A DNA stretch of 64,000 nucleotides, taken from the NCBI GenBank assembly GCA_905178155.1, contig CAJINV010000009.1, positions 3,342,768-3,406,767 on the forward strand. The letters run 5' to 3'. Numbering within the stretch: position 1 is the first letter of the stretch; each line of letters opens with the position of its first letter. Below are positions 31,041 through 43,300 of this stretch, one piece after another. The notes beneath the pieces were generated by a model. It was not told where the DNA came from. It saw nothing but the letters and a program-made list of their open reading frames with translations, and made no database searches. A program made the position numbers and the translations under genes. This DNA is from Amoebophrya sp. A120. Its lineage: Eukaryota > Sar > Dinophyceae > Syndiniales > Amoebophryaceae.

Positions 31041-31527
31041 ATGGTTCTCGACTACGAGATTCTCCTTCCCCAGCTCGCTCTGATCCTCGCTCCCTTCGTC
31101 GTTTTCACGGTCTGGAGGTGGGACAGCGCAACAGCCTGGACAGATCAGAGGTTGCTTGATGCACAGGAGTCTTTGCCAAAAAATAAGGACGGGACGCCAG
31201 TACCATTGGCCACGGTTGAGGTACTTGTTTTTCCAGAATATATTGCTTGTTTTAGTTTTGCATGACAAATAGCGTGTGTTATGTTGAATATGAAATGTGT
31301 TTGTGCCGCTCTTGCACGAGACTACAAAAATCTTCACAACTCTGACCCATATACAGCGCGACCACGCTCCCATCCTGTCCGAGCCGTTATCACAGAAATG
31401 CACGGCCATCGTATTGGCGTTGGTCTGCCTCTACATATGTGTCTGCTACGCAGTAGTGCAGTACGAAAGAAACCGGGCAGAAAAAAGACAGATTGAAAGA
31501 CATCAGATGAGTAAGAAAAATGAATAG
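31041..31527 (+). CDS. Small membrane protein, 116 aa
   Basis: Two exons, 31041-31220 and 31357-31527, joined by a GT-AG intron with an AT-rich body. Two membrane helices: residues about 8-25 (LLPQLALILAPFVVFTVW) and about 75-95 (CTAIVLALVCLYICVCYAVV), with a short polar loop between them and a basic tail. No family recognised. There is no introner, in contrast to the long neighbours. Confidence 0.7.
31221..31356 (+). other. GT-AG intron
   Basis: GAG|GTACTTG to ATACAG|CGC, phase 0. Confidence 0.8.
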
Positions 31528-32299
31528 AACTGAAATATAATGTCGTGATCACTTATCATGGCCGCTAGGTGGTTTTCTCAAAGGCGCGGGCACCCCTGCC
31601 TTTATTGAGGTAGTGCCTCCACCACGTGCGGCAGCTGTAGCACCGAACAGTTTTTAAGCTGTTCTCCGATAGTACAGTTTGACCGCGTCTTTTCAGGTAC
31701 AACGTTGATTTCGGTGTTGTAGAAATTCTTTCCTCGCTCTTGCGATCGGTTTTCAGTCTTCTGGAGGCTCTATTTTTGCTGACTCGGTCACTGCGCATCA
31801 GCATCTCCATCTAGAAATTTTGATTGCACTTGCACCGTTTTCATTCCCTCGGTCAACTTGCATGCGCCTCTCCTTCAATTTAGAAACGTCGACGAAGAGG
31901 TGCTCGGTTTTGTCGGCAAAGGCACTGGTTTATTTTCGATTTCGGTCTGCCACTATCTTCGCAAAAAAAAAAAAACACTCGGTTTGTAGCGTTTTATGTC
32001 TATAGGCCCACCACTACGTGATTCTGTGTAGTTCAGCGCAGGAGGTTGGTTTCCATCCCGCTGCGGTCGCTCTTGCGGTAAAAGCCGGCCTATTCTCTAC
32101 GACTCCAGGACTCCATTCTCATTCTCGTTACAACATCAAGTGCTATTGTTACCATGTCATCAGTTCACGTTGAGTTTGTGTTCCCTTTTCGCGAAAAAGG
32201 ATAGGTTTTGCTCAGCACGACACTTATATATAATTTCTCCGATTTAATAATATTCAAGAACTTTAACTTTATCAAGAAGTTCGTCGTTCTTCGTGTACC
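31528..32299. other. Intergenic
   Basis: No supported gene; a 12-base A run lies near 31967. Probable leader of the next gene at its end. Confidence 0.5.
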
Positions 32300-35200
32300 A
32301 TGTTGGGCACCAAAGGCATCAAGGAGAAGAAGCGCCACAAGGAGCAGCGCGCGGAGGGTTCCGCCAGCTCCCCCCGCGCGGAGGGATCCTCCGGCGGCGG
32401 ACCACCCCGGGGCGAGGGGTCTTCCGGTCCCTTATCACAGGAAAAAAGTGTTACAATTACACACTTGTTGGAGTGTCTGCATCACAGACAAAGTTGCTCA
32501 ACATGGTAAAGAAATAAACCTGTGATGCGCAGACTACAAGGGAAAACACGTATGAACTGTCGTTGGCAAGCATTTTCTGCATGACAGAGGTTGTCTGTCT
32601 TGCTTGTCTCACAGCAGAGTGTGTCACTGTAACAGTTTTTTCTCACGATATCCCTACGCGCAGCACTATGCCGGGATCAACCGCATTGGCATTGACGTCA
32701 CGGGCACGAAATTTCCCAAACACGACACCTCACACGACAATGCGGGGACATCCGTTGGGTACGGAACCAGAAAAATGAACGACGACCGCTATATGGAGTA
32801 TCACGGACTCGCGAGTCCGGGCAGCCCAATGTCGGGGAAAAAGATGTCCGAACGGCAGAAAGTGCAGCGGCAGAAGCTGGACATGGGCTCGTGCCTCCTC
32901 TTCGACGACGGCAAGGCGCTCAAACGATTGGAGAAGATTCTCGGGCGGGGGCATATCGTATTTAAAAGCGTCCCCACCCCAGCTTTGTCATGCAGATTTG
33001 CACTCACAGGAAGATTTGTAATGCGCATCCCCATGAGAGGCATTTCCTATCGTGTTTTGGACTCTGAAATGCTATAAGGAGGATGAGTAGATGGCTTTGT
33101 GATGCGGCTGCACTTGCTAAACTGCACTACAATACAGAGCGGAACTTGTCATGCGTGACTCCCAAAACTTCTCGACTTGTGTTGCGAGATCCCCGTCTTG
33201 ACTCTGGTATGGGGATGTTTTTACAAATGATAGGGCAGGACGGGGCGTTACTAGCGCCGGAGAAGGTGCTGAAACACTCGGACTGGCGAAAGAACTACAT
33301 GCTGCGGCTGGACAAGGCCACGGCAAACGCGCCGAATCCAAAAACCACGAAGCAACAGCAAAGCCGGATGGAGTTCGTCGAGGGCCACCCGGTGGTGGTG
33401 TACGGGGAACATGCCGGCTTTGCGTCCGCGAGGTACAAGCTAAAGCCCGCTTCTGGTGCGGTGGTCCAAAGCATCGCCGGCACCATTGACGACAAAGATC
33501 AGAAGTTTGGAGGGGAAAATTTGCGGCAGTCACAGGTTCATAGAGCTTTGATGCCTCTGGTTAGGATGCTCATAAGATTCCGTTAATGTATTTTTTTCCG
33601 GCGTGCGCCCTGCATTAGCATTGTATTATAGAAAGTTGCTCTTGTTTGATTGAGATGAATTTATTTCACTACTTACTGAAACCGTATCCAAAACCAAACC
33701 AACCACAGGTTACGCCCGATCCGTGTCTCGACGGGGTAGAGATTAAGCGGCGGATAGGGGTTCTGAACAAAACCACGGGCGTGTATACGCAGGGCGGGAT
33801 ACATATCAAATGTAAAAATGTCTGGGTCTGGAAGAATGCGACTTGTGATGCTGCATTTGGATTCCAAAAAAATCTGTATTGCATGAGTACCACAGGGAAT
33901 GTAATTTTTGCTACGCGGAGAGGGCATTTGTCATGCGGAATAGGCATCAAGAAGCTCTCAAAAAATCTGTGATGCTAGATGCGTCACAGACATCAGGGCT
34001 CATGCAAAACGTGCATGACAAGTGTCAGAATCTTCCAGACCCAGACATTTTTACACTTGATAATACAAAAAGGCCAAGTTTACATTCGACAAGAAGACGG
34101 TAAGTGGGTCAAAGGCGACCTGCCGCCCAATGCTGGCGACCCGAGTCCGCCGGCGCACATCGGCCAGGGAGTCCCGCAGGACGACGACGCTGCTGCGCCC
34201 GAAGACGTCAGAAATTCCGCCGCCAACGCTTCCGCGAATGCTTCTATGAACAACGCGCCGCAGTCGAGCGGCGGTGCGAATAACTCTTCCGGCGCGGCTC
34301 CTGCCATGTCGAGCTACAAAGCCCCGGACACAGAGCCGGACCCGCCGCGCGCACCGACCCCAGAGCCGGAACCTCCGCGCGCGCCGACCCCAGAGCCGGA
34401 ACCTGCTAAGCGGTATGCATTGCAAATATCGATCTGGGTCTGGAAGGATGCAACTTGTGATGCTTGATTTGCATTCTACAATAAATCTGTATTGCTTGAA
34501 TGGCAAAAGAGGTCCAGTTTTTGCCATAAGCGAGAGGGCATTTCTTTTCCGGTAAAAGCATCAGGAAGCCCTGCTCATAAAATCTGTGATCCTAACGCAC
34601 GCATCGCAGACAGCAGGAGTCATGCAAAATGTGCACGACAACGACAAGCCTTGCATCCTACCAGATCCAAAGATATTTGCAATGGATAGGCTGCAGAGTA
34701 CCATTCCTCCGCCGGAGTCGAGTCAGTCCAATGCGAGTCCTCCGCCAAGATCAAGTCCGCCGGCGGTGCCGAAATATGCAATGCAAATACGTCTGGATCT
34801 TCTGGAAGGATGCAAGGTTTGTCATGCTTGTCTGGCGTGACTGAGGAGTTTGTGATGCGTGTGCAACAAGAAGAGACGCTTTTGCGTGTCATGCCAAAAC
34901 GCAGTCTGTCATGCGGAAAGCGCCACACGAAGCCGCGCAAATACTTATTTCTCATGCTTGGCTGTGCATGACGGAGCACTCACTATTCACAACCCAGCAT
35001 TACAAGTTTCCAGACTCTCCAGACATATTTGCAATCCATACAACATCCGACCCTCCAAAATCCGACCCGCCGAAATCCGACCCGCCGAAATCCGAACCGC
35101 CAAAGTCCGATATCCTGAGTAAAAATGTCCCCACCCCAGAGTTGTCATGCAGATTTGCGATTACAGGAAGATTTGTGATGCGCATCTCCTTGAGAGGCGT

Positions 35201-38200
35201 TTCCAATCGTGTTTTGGAATTTGTAATGCTGTAAGCAGGATAAGGAGATGGATTTGTGATGCGGTTGTCGTTGCTAACATGCACTACGCTACGGACTGCA
35301 ACTTGTCATGCGTGGTTCCCAAAACTTCTGCGCTTGTGTTGCTAAGTTCCCATCTTGACTCTGGTGATGTGGGGACGTTTTTACATATGATATCCGATCC
35401 GCCAAAATCAGAAGAGCCAGAGTCTGCGGAATCGGAAGCGCCCAAGTCCAGTGCCTCGTCAGCACCCGGGTCTGGAGAACCGTCCTCCGCAGCGAATGCG
35501 TCCGCGGCCAATGCGTCCGCAAATGCCCCGGGAAGTTCATACAATTTGTCGGGGAAAAAATCCAGCAGTGCCGATATGGAATGGAAATTGATAGATTATT
35601 TGCCGCTCGCTGCACGGTAGTTGTCAAAAGATAGTATGGCATCTTTTTTGAACGATCTCGGCAAGGAATCATAATTTTCAAGTTTACATTTATTTCAAAA
35701 CCTAACAGCAAGCCGAAATGTTGACTGGTAAGAGCACCGATTCTTCATAGACTGAAGTTGTTGATGTGACACTAATGACGCACAACTTTTGACGTCGTGC
35801 GCAACCGGCAAGAATAAATTTTCCTTCGCATATCCGACGACCCGAACTCGCAAGAAAACATACCGTCTATCACGAGGAAAAATCCCCCCTCCCCATATCA
35901 AAACGGAATTTCTGATGCTGGATTTGCGTATACAAATCAGGTTTGTCTTGCAGTAGAGGACAGCAGGCTCCTGCCAAGCCTGAGTAGAGAGCTTTTGGCC
36001 TAGGCACTTAGCATGAGAAACGTCTATGCTGTAGGCCCAACAGCATCACAAACCGCCTGCATAATGCGGCAGAGCCTGTGGAGTTGTCTTCTTGCAAGAC
36101 AGACGTGATTTGTGGTCTCAAATCAGCAAGACAAATTTTCGGAAGCATACCTTTTCGATATGGGTAGGGGGGATTTTTCCTCTCAATACCGTCGTCCACT
36201 TCTTCGGGCCCCATGAACCCGGACCCGCGGTTGTTGCGGGATAGTAACTATCAAATGCAAATATGTCTGGGCCTGGAAGAATGCAGGAGTTTGTCATGCA
36301 GATTTTGCATGATCCTCCATGAGGTCTGTGATGCATGCCCTCACATCAGAGATTCTGCGAGGACTTTCTAATGCTCAAGCCGCATGAGAAATGCCCTCCA
36401 CGCGTAGCACAAATTGCACCTCTTTTGCTGATGTTCATGCAATACAGATTTTGTGTAGAATCCAAAGGTAGCATGACAAGTTGCCATCTTCCAGACATCC
36501 AGGGATATTTGCAATGCATAGTAACCTAATACCGGATCCGAAAAAGGAGGAGGAGGAGGAAAAACCCCCGGAATCAGCGCTGAGTAGTCAATATGGATTG
36601 TAAAAATGTCTGGGTCCTCTGGAAGAATGGAAGGTCTGTCATGCTCTGCCAGCATGACCCCAACGTCTGTCATGCACGTTACCCAAGAGCTGCCCCGTTT
36701 TTTTTGTTATGCAGAAACGCAGTTTGTCATGCAGAAAAATAGGCAACACCTCAATGCTCAGAAACTTGCCATGCTGAGCCAGCACTTGTGGCCGCCTCAT
36801 GATACGCCAACCAGCATCACAAGTTTCCAGACCCAGACATTTTTACAGTTGATAGTCAAGGAACCGGGAGTTACATGGGCGCAGCTGACGATAGCGATGA
36901 CGATGATGATGATATGACAAGAACATTTCTGGAAAAAACTTCTTCTTCTACGCGACCTTCTGACTTCATTTTATTACATTGTCCTGGCGAACAAAATTGG
37001 TCGTGATGCCATCATGAAGTGCATCAAAGAGAAAGAACAAAGCGAGATCCGATTTTCGTTTGTTTTGTCATGATGATGTTGCGCCATGCAGCTGAGCTGG
37101 AGCCCGAATCCGAAAACAGTGTAGTTTTTGCATGAACTCATAACCCGGCAAAAATCGCAATTAGATATGATCATGCTGCTGAACGAAGAAGCAGGATGCT
37201 GTATGATTCAAGAAGTTTGAATTTCCTCCGGTGATACCCAACGACGCCCCGAACTCCTCCGCAAATAAGTCTAGCAGTTATCCAAGGAGAAAAACTGTGT
37301 ATAGTGTAAATTTGTGTTGCAGAAAATGCAAAACTGTTACACTTGTCGTGCTGGACATGCAGATGCACCATCAGAGGCAATTTTGGTGCGTGTTTTCACG
37401 TAGTAGCTACGCATGACAGGTTTTCAGTGTCATGCAGAGCAAACCTGTGATGCTATTTCTCCAAGAAACTTACACTTCCGCAGTTTTTTTCCTGGATAGC
37501 AGTGGCAATAAAAATAACTCTGGATCACAAGGTATCCTGAGTAAAAACGTACCCACACCAGAGTCAAGATGGAAAATCTGCTAGACAAATCGGCCAACTT
37601 TGCTTGTTTCGCATGACAACTTTGGACGCGTAGTGTAGTGCTGCTTGAGCTAGTTTAGCAGCATTACAGATCTAGTCTCTCATGCTGATTGGAGCATGAC
37701 AAATTTCCAAACGCCATTAGAAAATGCTTCTCATGGGGCTCCGCATGACAAACATTTTAAGCATGCAGATTTGCATAACAACTATGGTGTGGGGACGTTT
37801 TTACACAGGATACAAGGAGCGCCAGTCCCTTCGGGAGCCAATGACAGCGGCGGTCAACACAAGGCGTCGAAGCATTCGTATCAACAGGAAAAATCCCCCC
37901 TCCCCATATCAAAACGAAGTTTCTGATGCAGGATTTGCGTACACAAATAAGATCTGTCTTGCTAGAGAGGAATGCAGCCCCATACTAAGCCTAAGTAGAG
38001 AGGCTCTGGCCTAGGCGTCTAGCATGAGAAACGTCCATACTGTAGGCCCATCAGCATCACAAACCGCCTGCGCAATGCTGCGTAGCTTGTCGGATTGCCT
38101 TCTTGCAAGACAGACGTGATTTGAGGTCGCAAATCAGCAACACAAATTTCCGGAAGCATACCTTATCGATATGGGGAGGGGGGATTTTTCCTCTTAATAA

Positions 38201-39197
38201 TTCGGGCTCTTTATCCGGGGCGGCTCAGTTACGGGAGTGTCAGGATCGAAGTCGTCAAAGTTGAAATAGTTTGCCATGCATAAAATGCAACGCAAAAAGT
38301 GCTTCTAATGCAGAGGACGCAAGGGAGGCAGATTGTAGTGCTGGTAAGGGTCGAGAATGGGGCTGCTGATTAGCATCACAGAGGGGAGTCCCCTTGCCCT
38401 AAACAGCATAACAAACTGGCTTCCGGTACGGACAAAATTTGTCATGCACCGACTAGAAACTGTGGGTCCAATTGGTATCGATTTTATGCATGACAAATCA
38501 TTTCAACTTTGACGATTTCAATCCTGACACTCCCATATCAGTCGCAGTCCGGTTTCAGCAACCAGTCGGGGGCAGGAAACTCCAGCGGGAACCAGGCTTC
38601 CGGGGCGAATTCTAGTGGAAAGAAGTATCCAATTTGCATTTTTTCGTGGTGAGATTCAAGTCGAGGCCAATGTGGATGTATTGAAATCAGTAAAACATAC
38701 AAGCGACATGCTGGATGAACAAGAAGGCTGTTGGTGTTGTAGCTATCTGTAGTAGAAGATTTGTCGCGATCTATTTTTGCTACTCAGTAGCAGCCTCGTA
38801 GTCAATCGTTGCGTAGCACCGCAAGTGTATGTGAAGTCTGTTTCCTGCAAACAGGCGCTTTTCCTGAAGTTTTCTGTTCGTATACAAAAATATAAAATAG
38901 AAATTGACGAAGATAAAAAATACCACTGGTCTGACTTGCGCTAAGAAATCTTTCCCACCCCATAATCCAAGCGCGGACAATGATGACGACGACGACGACG
39001 ACGGCGATGATGACGACGAGGAGGAGGGTAGCGGGGACCCAAATGCTTCCGCAAATAAATCTGCGAACGCAAGTGGGAACCAAAAGAGTGGCAGTGGGGG
39101 TGGCGATGATGACGACGATGAAGATGACGAGGGCAGTGGTGGAGGGGATGATGACGGTAGCGATGGTGGGGATGATGATGATGACGACGAGGATTGA
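32300..39197 (+). CDS. Low-complexity protein with acidic tail, 719 aa
   Basis: One frame of 2160 bases over 18 exons, intron by intron as listed below; it passes the apparent stop at 35620 because that lies inside an intron. Residues 1-45 are basic and Gly/Ser-rich. Residues about 45-240 look globular (YAQHYAGINRIGIDVTG, RMEFVEGHPVVVYGEHAG), and a short segment VYIRQEDGKWVKGDLPPN follows near 285. The rest is repetitive: APTPEPEPPR units, KSDPP units at 35046-35110, Asn/Ala/Ser tracts, and a final 75 residues mostly Asp, Glu and Gly. No family recognised. The acidic tail would suit a histone- or RNA-binding partner, but nothing shows this. Confidence 0.75.
32433..32650. mobile_element. Family F introner
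   Basis: Duplication tccct/tccct. Confidence 0.93.
32954..33232. mobile_element. Family C introner
   Basis: Duplication gggca/gggca. Confidence 0.93.
33536..33708 (+). other. GT-AG intron
   Basis: CACAG|GTTCAT to CCACAG|GTT, phase 0. Confidence 0.7.
33804..34062. mobile_element. Family A introner
   Basis: Duplication ataca/ataca. Interior is close to that of 22317-22578. Confidence 0.93.
34414..34688. mobile_element. Family A introner, diverged
   Basis: Flanks agcgg/ggctg no longer match. Ends TATGC and GGATA; the frame is kept. Confidence 0.8.
34775..35040. mobile_element. Family A introner, variant arms
   Basis: Flanks cgaaa/caaca. Both arms carry an extra TCT/CTC in the GGGTCTGG core. 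Confidence 0.82.
35111..35392. mobile_element. Family C introner
   Basis: Duplication tccga/tccga. Confidence 0.93.
35575..35832. mobile_element. TAT/ATA intron, weak TIR (type L)
   Basis: Flanks gccga/tccga. Ends TATGGAATGGAAATT and, reversed, TATGCGAAGGAAAATT. Removing it hides the stop at 35620 and keeps the frame. Confidence 0.7.
35868..36188. mobile_element. Family B introner
   Basis: Duplication ccgtc/ccgtc. Interior almost identical to 57694-58105. Confidence 0.94.
36249..36520. mobile_element. Family A introner
   Basis: Duplication gtaac/gtaac. Confidence 0.93.
36592..36854. mobile_element. Family A introner
   Basis: Duplication gtcaa/gtcaa. Confidence 0.93.
36913..37236. mobile_element. 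TAT/ATA intron, weak TIR (type L)
   Basis: Flanks gatga/cccaa differ, but removal keeps the frame and joins two Asp/Asn-rich exons. Confidence 0.55.
37279..37498. mobile_element. Family D introner
   Basis: Duplication gcagt/gcagt. Confidence 0.93.
37533..37812. mobile_element. Family C introner
   Basis: Duplication caagg/caagg. Confidence 0.93.
37879..38199. mobile_element. Family B introner
   Basis: Duplication attcg/attcg. Confidence 0.93.
38230..38537. mobile_element. Family H introner starting TAC
   Basis: Duplication tcagt/tcagt. First bases are TAC rather than TAT. Confidence 0.9.
38626..38964. mobile_element. TAT/ATA intron, no clear TIR (type L)
   Basis: Flanks agaag/atcca differ. 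Removal joins the Ser/Gly/Asn-rich exon to the acidic last exon in frame. Confidence 0.5.
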
Positions 39198-40395
39198 GAG
39201 GGAAAAAAACCACTTGCCAAATATGAATATTCTGTTTTTCGTTCTTTTCAAACTGGTATAAGCATTTTTGTTTAGTGTTTTCCAAGCTTCTATCATTTGA
39301 CTTGATTTATTTTTCAAAACATATTCTGGTACTACGATAATGCAATGCGCTTTTTTTCTGCATCTGGTAGAAGTATAGCAGGCCATGGCAGTTTATTAGT
39401 CTCGCAGGGAAAAATCTCGTCTGAGGTAAGCCAGTAGCAGTTTCGAACCCGGGTGAGGGCTAGGATTCTGCGCAACTGCTGGCATACTTTGAATGAGTTG
39501 CGAGCGCAGCAGGTTGAGCCTGCTAAGTGATTCTGATTGCTTTATGATTACACCCACGCTGGTACTCACACTGTAGTTGTGTGGATCCTAACATGACCGA
39601 AACTTCGCCTGTCGGCAATTATCGTTACTTTTAGCTGTTGATGTAAAAAATAAGGGCCAAGGCCGTGGTGTCTGTGGCGGTTGCGTCTGCTCTCGGTGTT
39701 GCCTCTGCCGGTTTGTTTTAGACCGACAATGCTGTTGGTTTTCGAGTTGATCTCATCCCTTTCGGTATAGACAGATGGTTCCTCACCATCTCAGCTTTCG
39801 GCAATGATGCCGTCTCCTGCTCTTGTAAAATGAAAATAAATGTGCTGTGGTGGTCAGTCTCTGCAAAGTGGAAGTTCTTGCGGTAGTCCTATCGGTGCAG
39901 TGCACAAGTTTCTATTCGCGCTCTATATTCGGTAGCTTTTTCCAGGTCGGTCGATCGTATCTACTGCGGTTGTTCGAACTAGTAAAAATGATCGGTTGCA
40001 GCTGGTCAATTTATGAAATTCTGAATGTAAAAACTTTCTCAAACTGATTTGAGATTCGTTTTCATCTGCATAGTCCCGTTTGAACTAGCGTTGAAACCAC
40101 CAAAGAAATCCATTGCGCTGTCAGTACTTACTTTCCCGCTGGTCGTAGTCACAAAAACTATGTGTTATGGCTAGCTTCGATTTGTTCTACCTTACCTGTA
40201 GAAGCTCGCCTAGTAAAACTACTGATACATCCTCGACATCTACCTCGAGGCACGACTAGCGGTATTTACGCAGTTGCATATAACGATCGAAAAATTTTAT
40301 GTTCTCCACACACGACATCATGGTCATTTAAAACATCTTACTGAAAAAACCCGACCTCGTTTTTCTCTTTGTCCAACACGCAGCACGACGAAATC
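39198..40395. other. Intergenic
   Basis: No introner, no gene supported on either strand. Confidence 0.5.
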
Positions 40396-43300
40396 ATGAT
40401 GAACCCCACGACTAGCATATCCTGAGTAAAAACGTACCCACACCAGAGTCAGGGTGAGGATTTTGCAACACAAGCCTAGGAGTTTTGTGAGTCACGCATG
40501 ACAAGTTGCACTATGCAGTGTAGTGCAGGTTAGCAAGTGCAGCCGCATCAAAGATTCATCTGCTCATACTGTTCACAGCATCACAAATTCCAAAACACGC
40601 TTGGAAATGGCTCTCATGGGGATGCGCATTACAAGTCTTCCTGTCTTTGCAAATCTGCAGTACAACTCTGGTGTGGGTACGTTTTTACTCAGGATATACG
40701 AGCAGCACGACGTCAACGGCCGACTACCAGCACCTGGACATCCGGACAATCCACGGGGAACGACTTATCCTGAGAAAAACGTGTTACAGTTACACATTGT
40801 GTTGCAGGCCAAGCAAGACAGACATGCTCTGTCATGCAGAAAATGCTTGCCAGCCTCATTTCGTGCGTGTTTTCCCTTACAGTGTGCGCATCACACGTTT
40901 TCTTTGCCATGTCGAGCAACTTTGTGATGCAGAAACTCCAACAAATGTGTAACTGGAACACTTCTTTCTCGCGATACGGCTGGAACCAAGAGTAGTAAAA
41001 CGCGAGGTCTTCGACAGTTTAACCGTGAAAGAGCTGCTTGATTTCGTCGACAGACTGAATGGGAAGGAGGAAACCAGAGGGCTGTGCCGGAATGGGAACA
41101 GGAAGAAGCTGGCGTTATTGGAGGTGGACGATGAGGGGGAAACGACGGCTAGCACAAAAGTTCTTGTCGAGAAGAAGGAACGGACAGTAAAGACCACCAC
41201 CCTGGACGCAAATATTTTCACCGATGAATCTGGTTTGATTTTTTCCGGAAATAAGGGTAAAAACGAGAGTCCGCAGCCTGGTCGTGGTCCCCGCAGTGGC
41301 CCCGGCGACTGGGAGATCCTGACTCATGCTGACAAAACTGGCGCACAACATCAAGCGTCGTCCGTTCGACACCAGCGCGACACGCCCACTGTCACAAGAG
41401 ATGCCGAGTTGGGGCTTCCCTACTTAACGCCAAGAGATGGAATAAATCATACAATTTCATGTAGCGACACGGAGACCTCGGATGTGGTGGATAGTGCAAC
41501 TACGGAGGCAGCGCGGGACAAAGTTCAGAGAGAACTACATCAAAGCAACCCGGAGACAAAGAAATCGCAGGAAAGCGGTCCTCCTCCCGTCGACAAAGAG
41601 AACTTCTACAAAAAGAGCGAGCGACTAGAGAAAGACAATGCCGATGACGAGGAACAACACCCCTTCAGCCCCTCGCCTCTGCACGAAGACACGCTGGTAG
41701 GGGAGATTTTTGGCATCCCAACGGCTCAGGAGATCGAATTCAATTCAAGAATTACGCTGTCGAACAAATCCAACAATTCCTTCACTTCCGCATTGAAAAC
41801 AACTTCTCCGGTCGAAAAAGATACTACAGCGAATCGCATTTCAACCTTCCTCCTGAAAGCAAAACAACCGATCGAGTTCCTGTGTATTCTATCCTACGGC
41901 GGCCCAAAACGACAGCCCTACTCGATTGAAATCATCAAGAACGAAGCGATTCTTCTCCGCCCCCACCACTGGCTCGGATGGAGAGATGTGGAAAACTTTC
42001 CATACAGATACAAGTGGACGCGGGTCAGTTTCTGGGTGAAGTGGCTAGCGGGGGGAGACATGAGGAATTCTGTGCCTCTATCAAAATGAAAAATCCCTTC
42101 TCCCCATATCAAAATGGAAGTCTGTGATGCGGGATTTCTGTACACAAATCATTTTGTCATGCTAGAAGGGAAGAGATGCGGTCTGTAGTGCTGGGTGGCG
42201 TGGGAAAGCCTTGCGTCTTCAGCATAACAGGAGGCAGCTGGAAGCGGGAAACAGCACGACAAATTGCCTGCAAACGAGGCCAAGACTGCATCTCTTGAGC
42301 CTCTAGCAATACAAGTCGACTTGTGTACACAAATACAGCATCACAAATTTCGTTTTCGACATCGGGAGGGGAGATTTTTCCTCATCATAACCTCCCTCCG
42401 ATAATTACGTTTTTGACGATTTTTCCGATGCGGGGTTGGAGATTTACGGCACGGTATCCCACGAAAAAACTGTTTCACTGTGATGGCTTTGCAAGATCTG
42501 CATCACAAGTTTGTTTACACATGACACAGAAATAAATTTGCCATGCGTGCTTCCAAAGCGAAAACACGCCTAAAAATTAATCCAATGTCTTGCAGGTGTA
42601 GGAGCAAGACAAATCGTTCTGTGCTCCATTCTATGCATCACAAGTTTATCACAGTGAAGCAGTTTTTTCTTGCGATAAACGAGATTCACCGACTGGCTTT
42701 TCGATGTGAAACCGAACGAGTGGGTATCCTGAGTAAAAACGTACCCACACCAGAGTTGTAGTGCAGATTTGCAAAGACAGGAAGACTTGTAATGCGCATC
42801 CTGATGAGAGCCATTTCCAATCGTGTTTTGGAATTTGTGATGCTGTGAACAGGATGAGCAGATGAATCTGTGACGCGGCTGCACTTGCTAACCTGCACTA
42901 CACTGCCGAGTGCAACTTGTCATGCGTGACTCACAAAGCTCCTACCTTTGTGTTGCAAAATCCCCATCCTGACTCTGGTGTGGGTACGTTTTTACTCAGG
43001 ATAGTGGGTCTTCTGCGAGGAGCACCACAGTATCCTGAGTAAAAACGTCCGCACCCCATAGTCAAGATGGAAAACCTGCTAGACAAATCTACAAGCTTAG
43101 GCTGTTGCGCATGACAAGCTTGGCCTCGTAGTGTAATCCTGTTTACTTTAGCTCGTTCAGAAGCATCACAGATCTACCCTACCATGCTGACTGGAGCGCT
43201 ACAGATTCCAAAACACGACTAGGAGTCGCTTCTCATGGGGCTCCGCATGAGAAGCATGCTGAGCATGCGTTTTTGCATGACAACTATGGGGTGGGGATGT

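Noticed and set aside
35400-35620. Stop codon at 35620 as the end of the gene
   Set aside because: It lies in a TAT/ATA intron (35575-35832) whose flanks nearly match; removing it keeps one frame to 39197 with matching composition.
38968-39197. Minus-strand Ser/Pro-rich open frames opposite the acidic exon
   Set aside because: They are the complement of a GAT/GAC repeat tract; the + strand frame is joined to upstream exons in phase.
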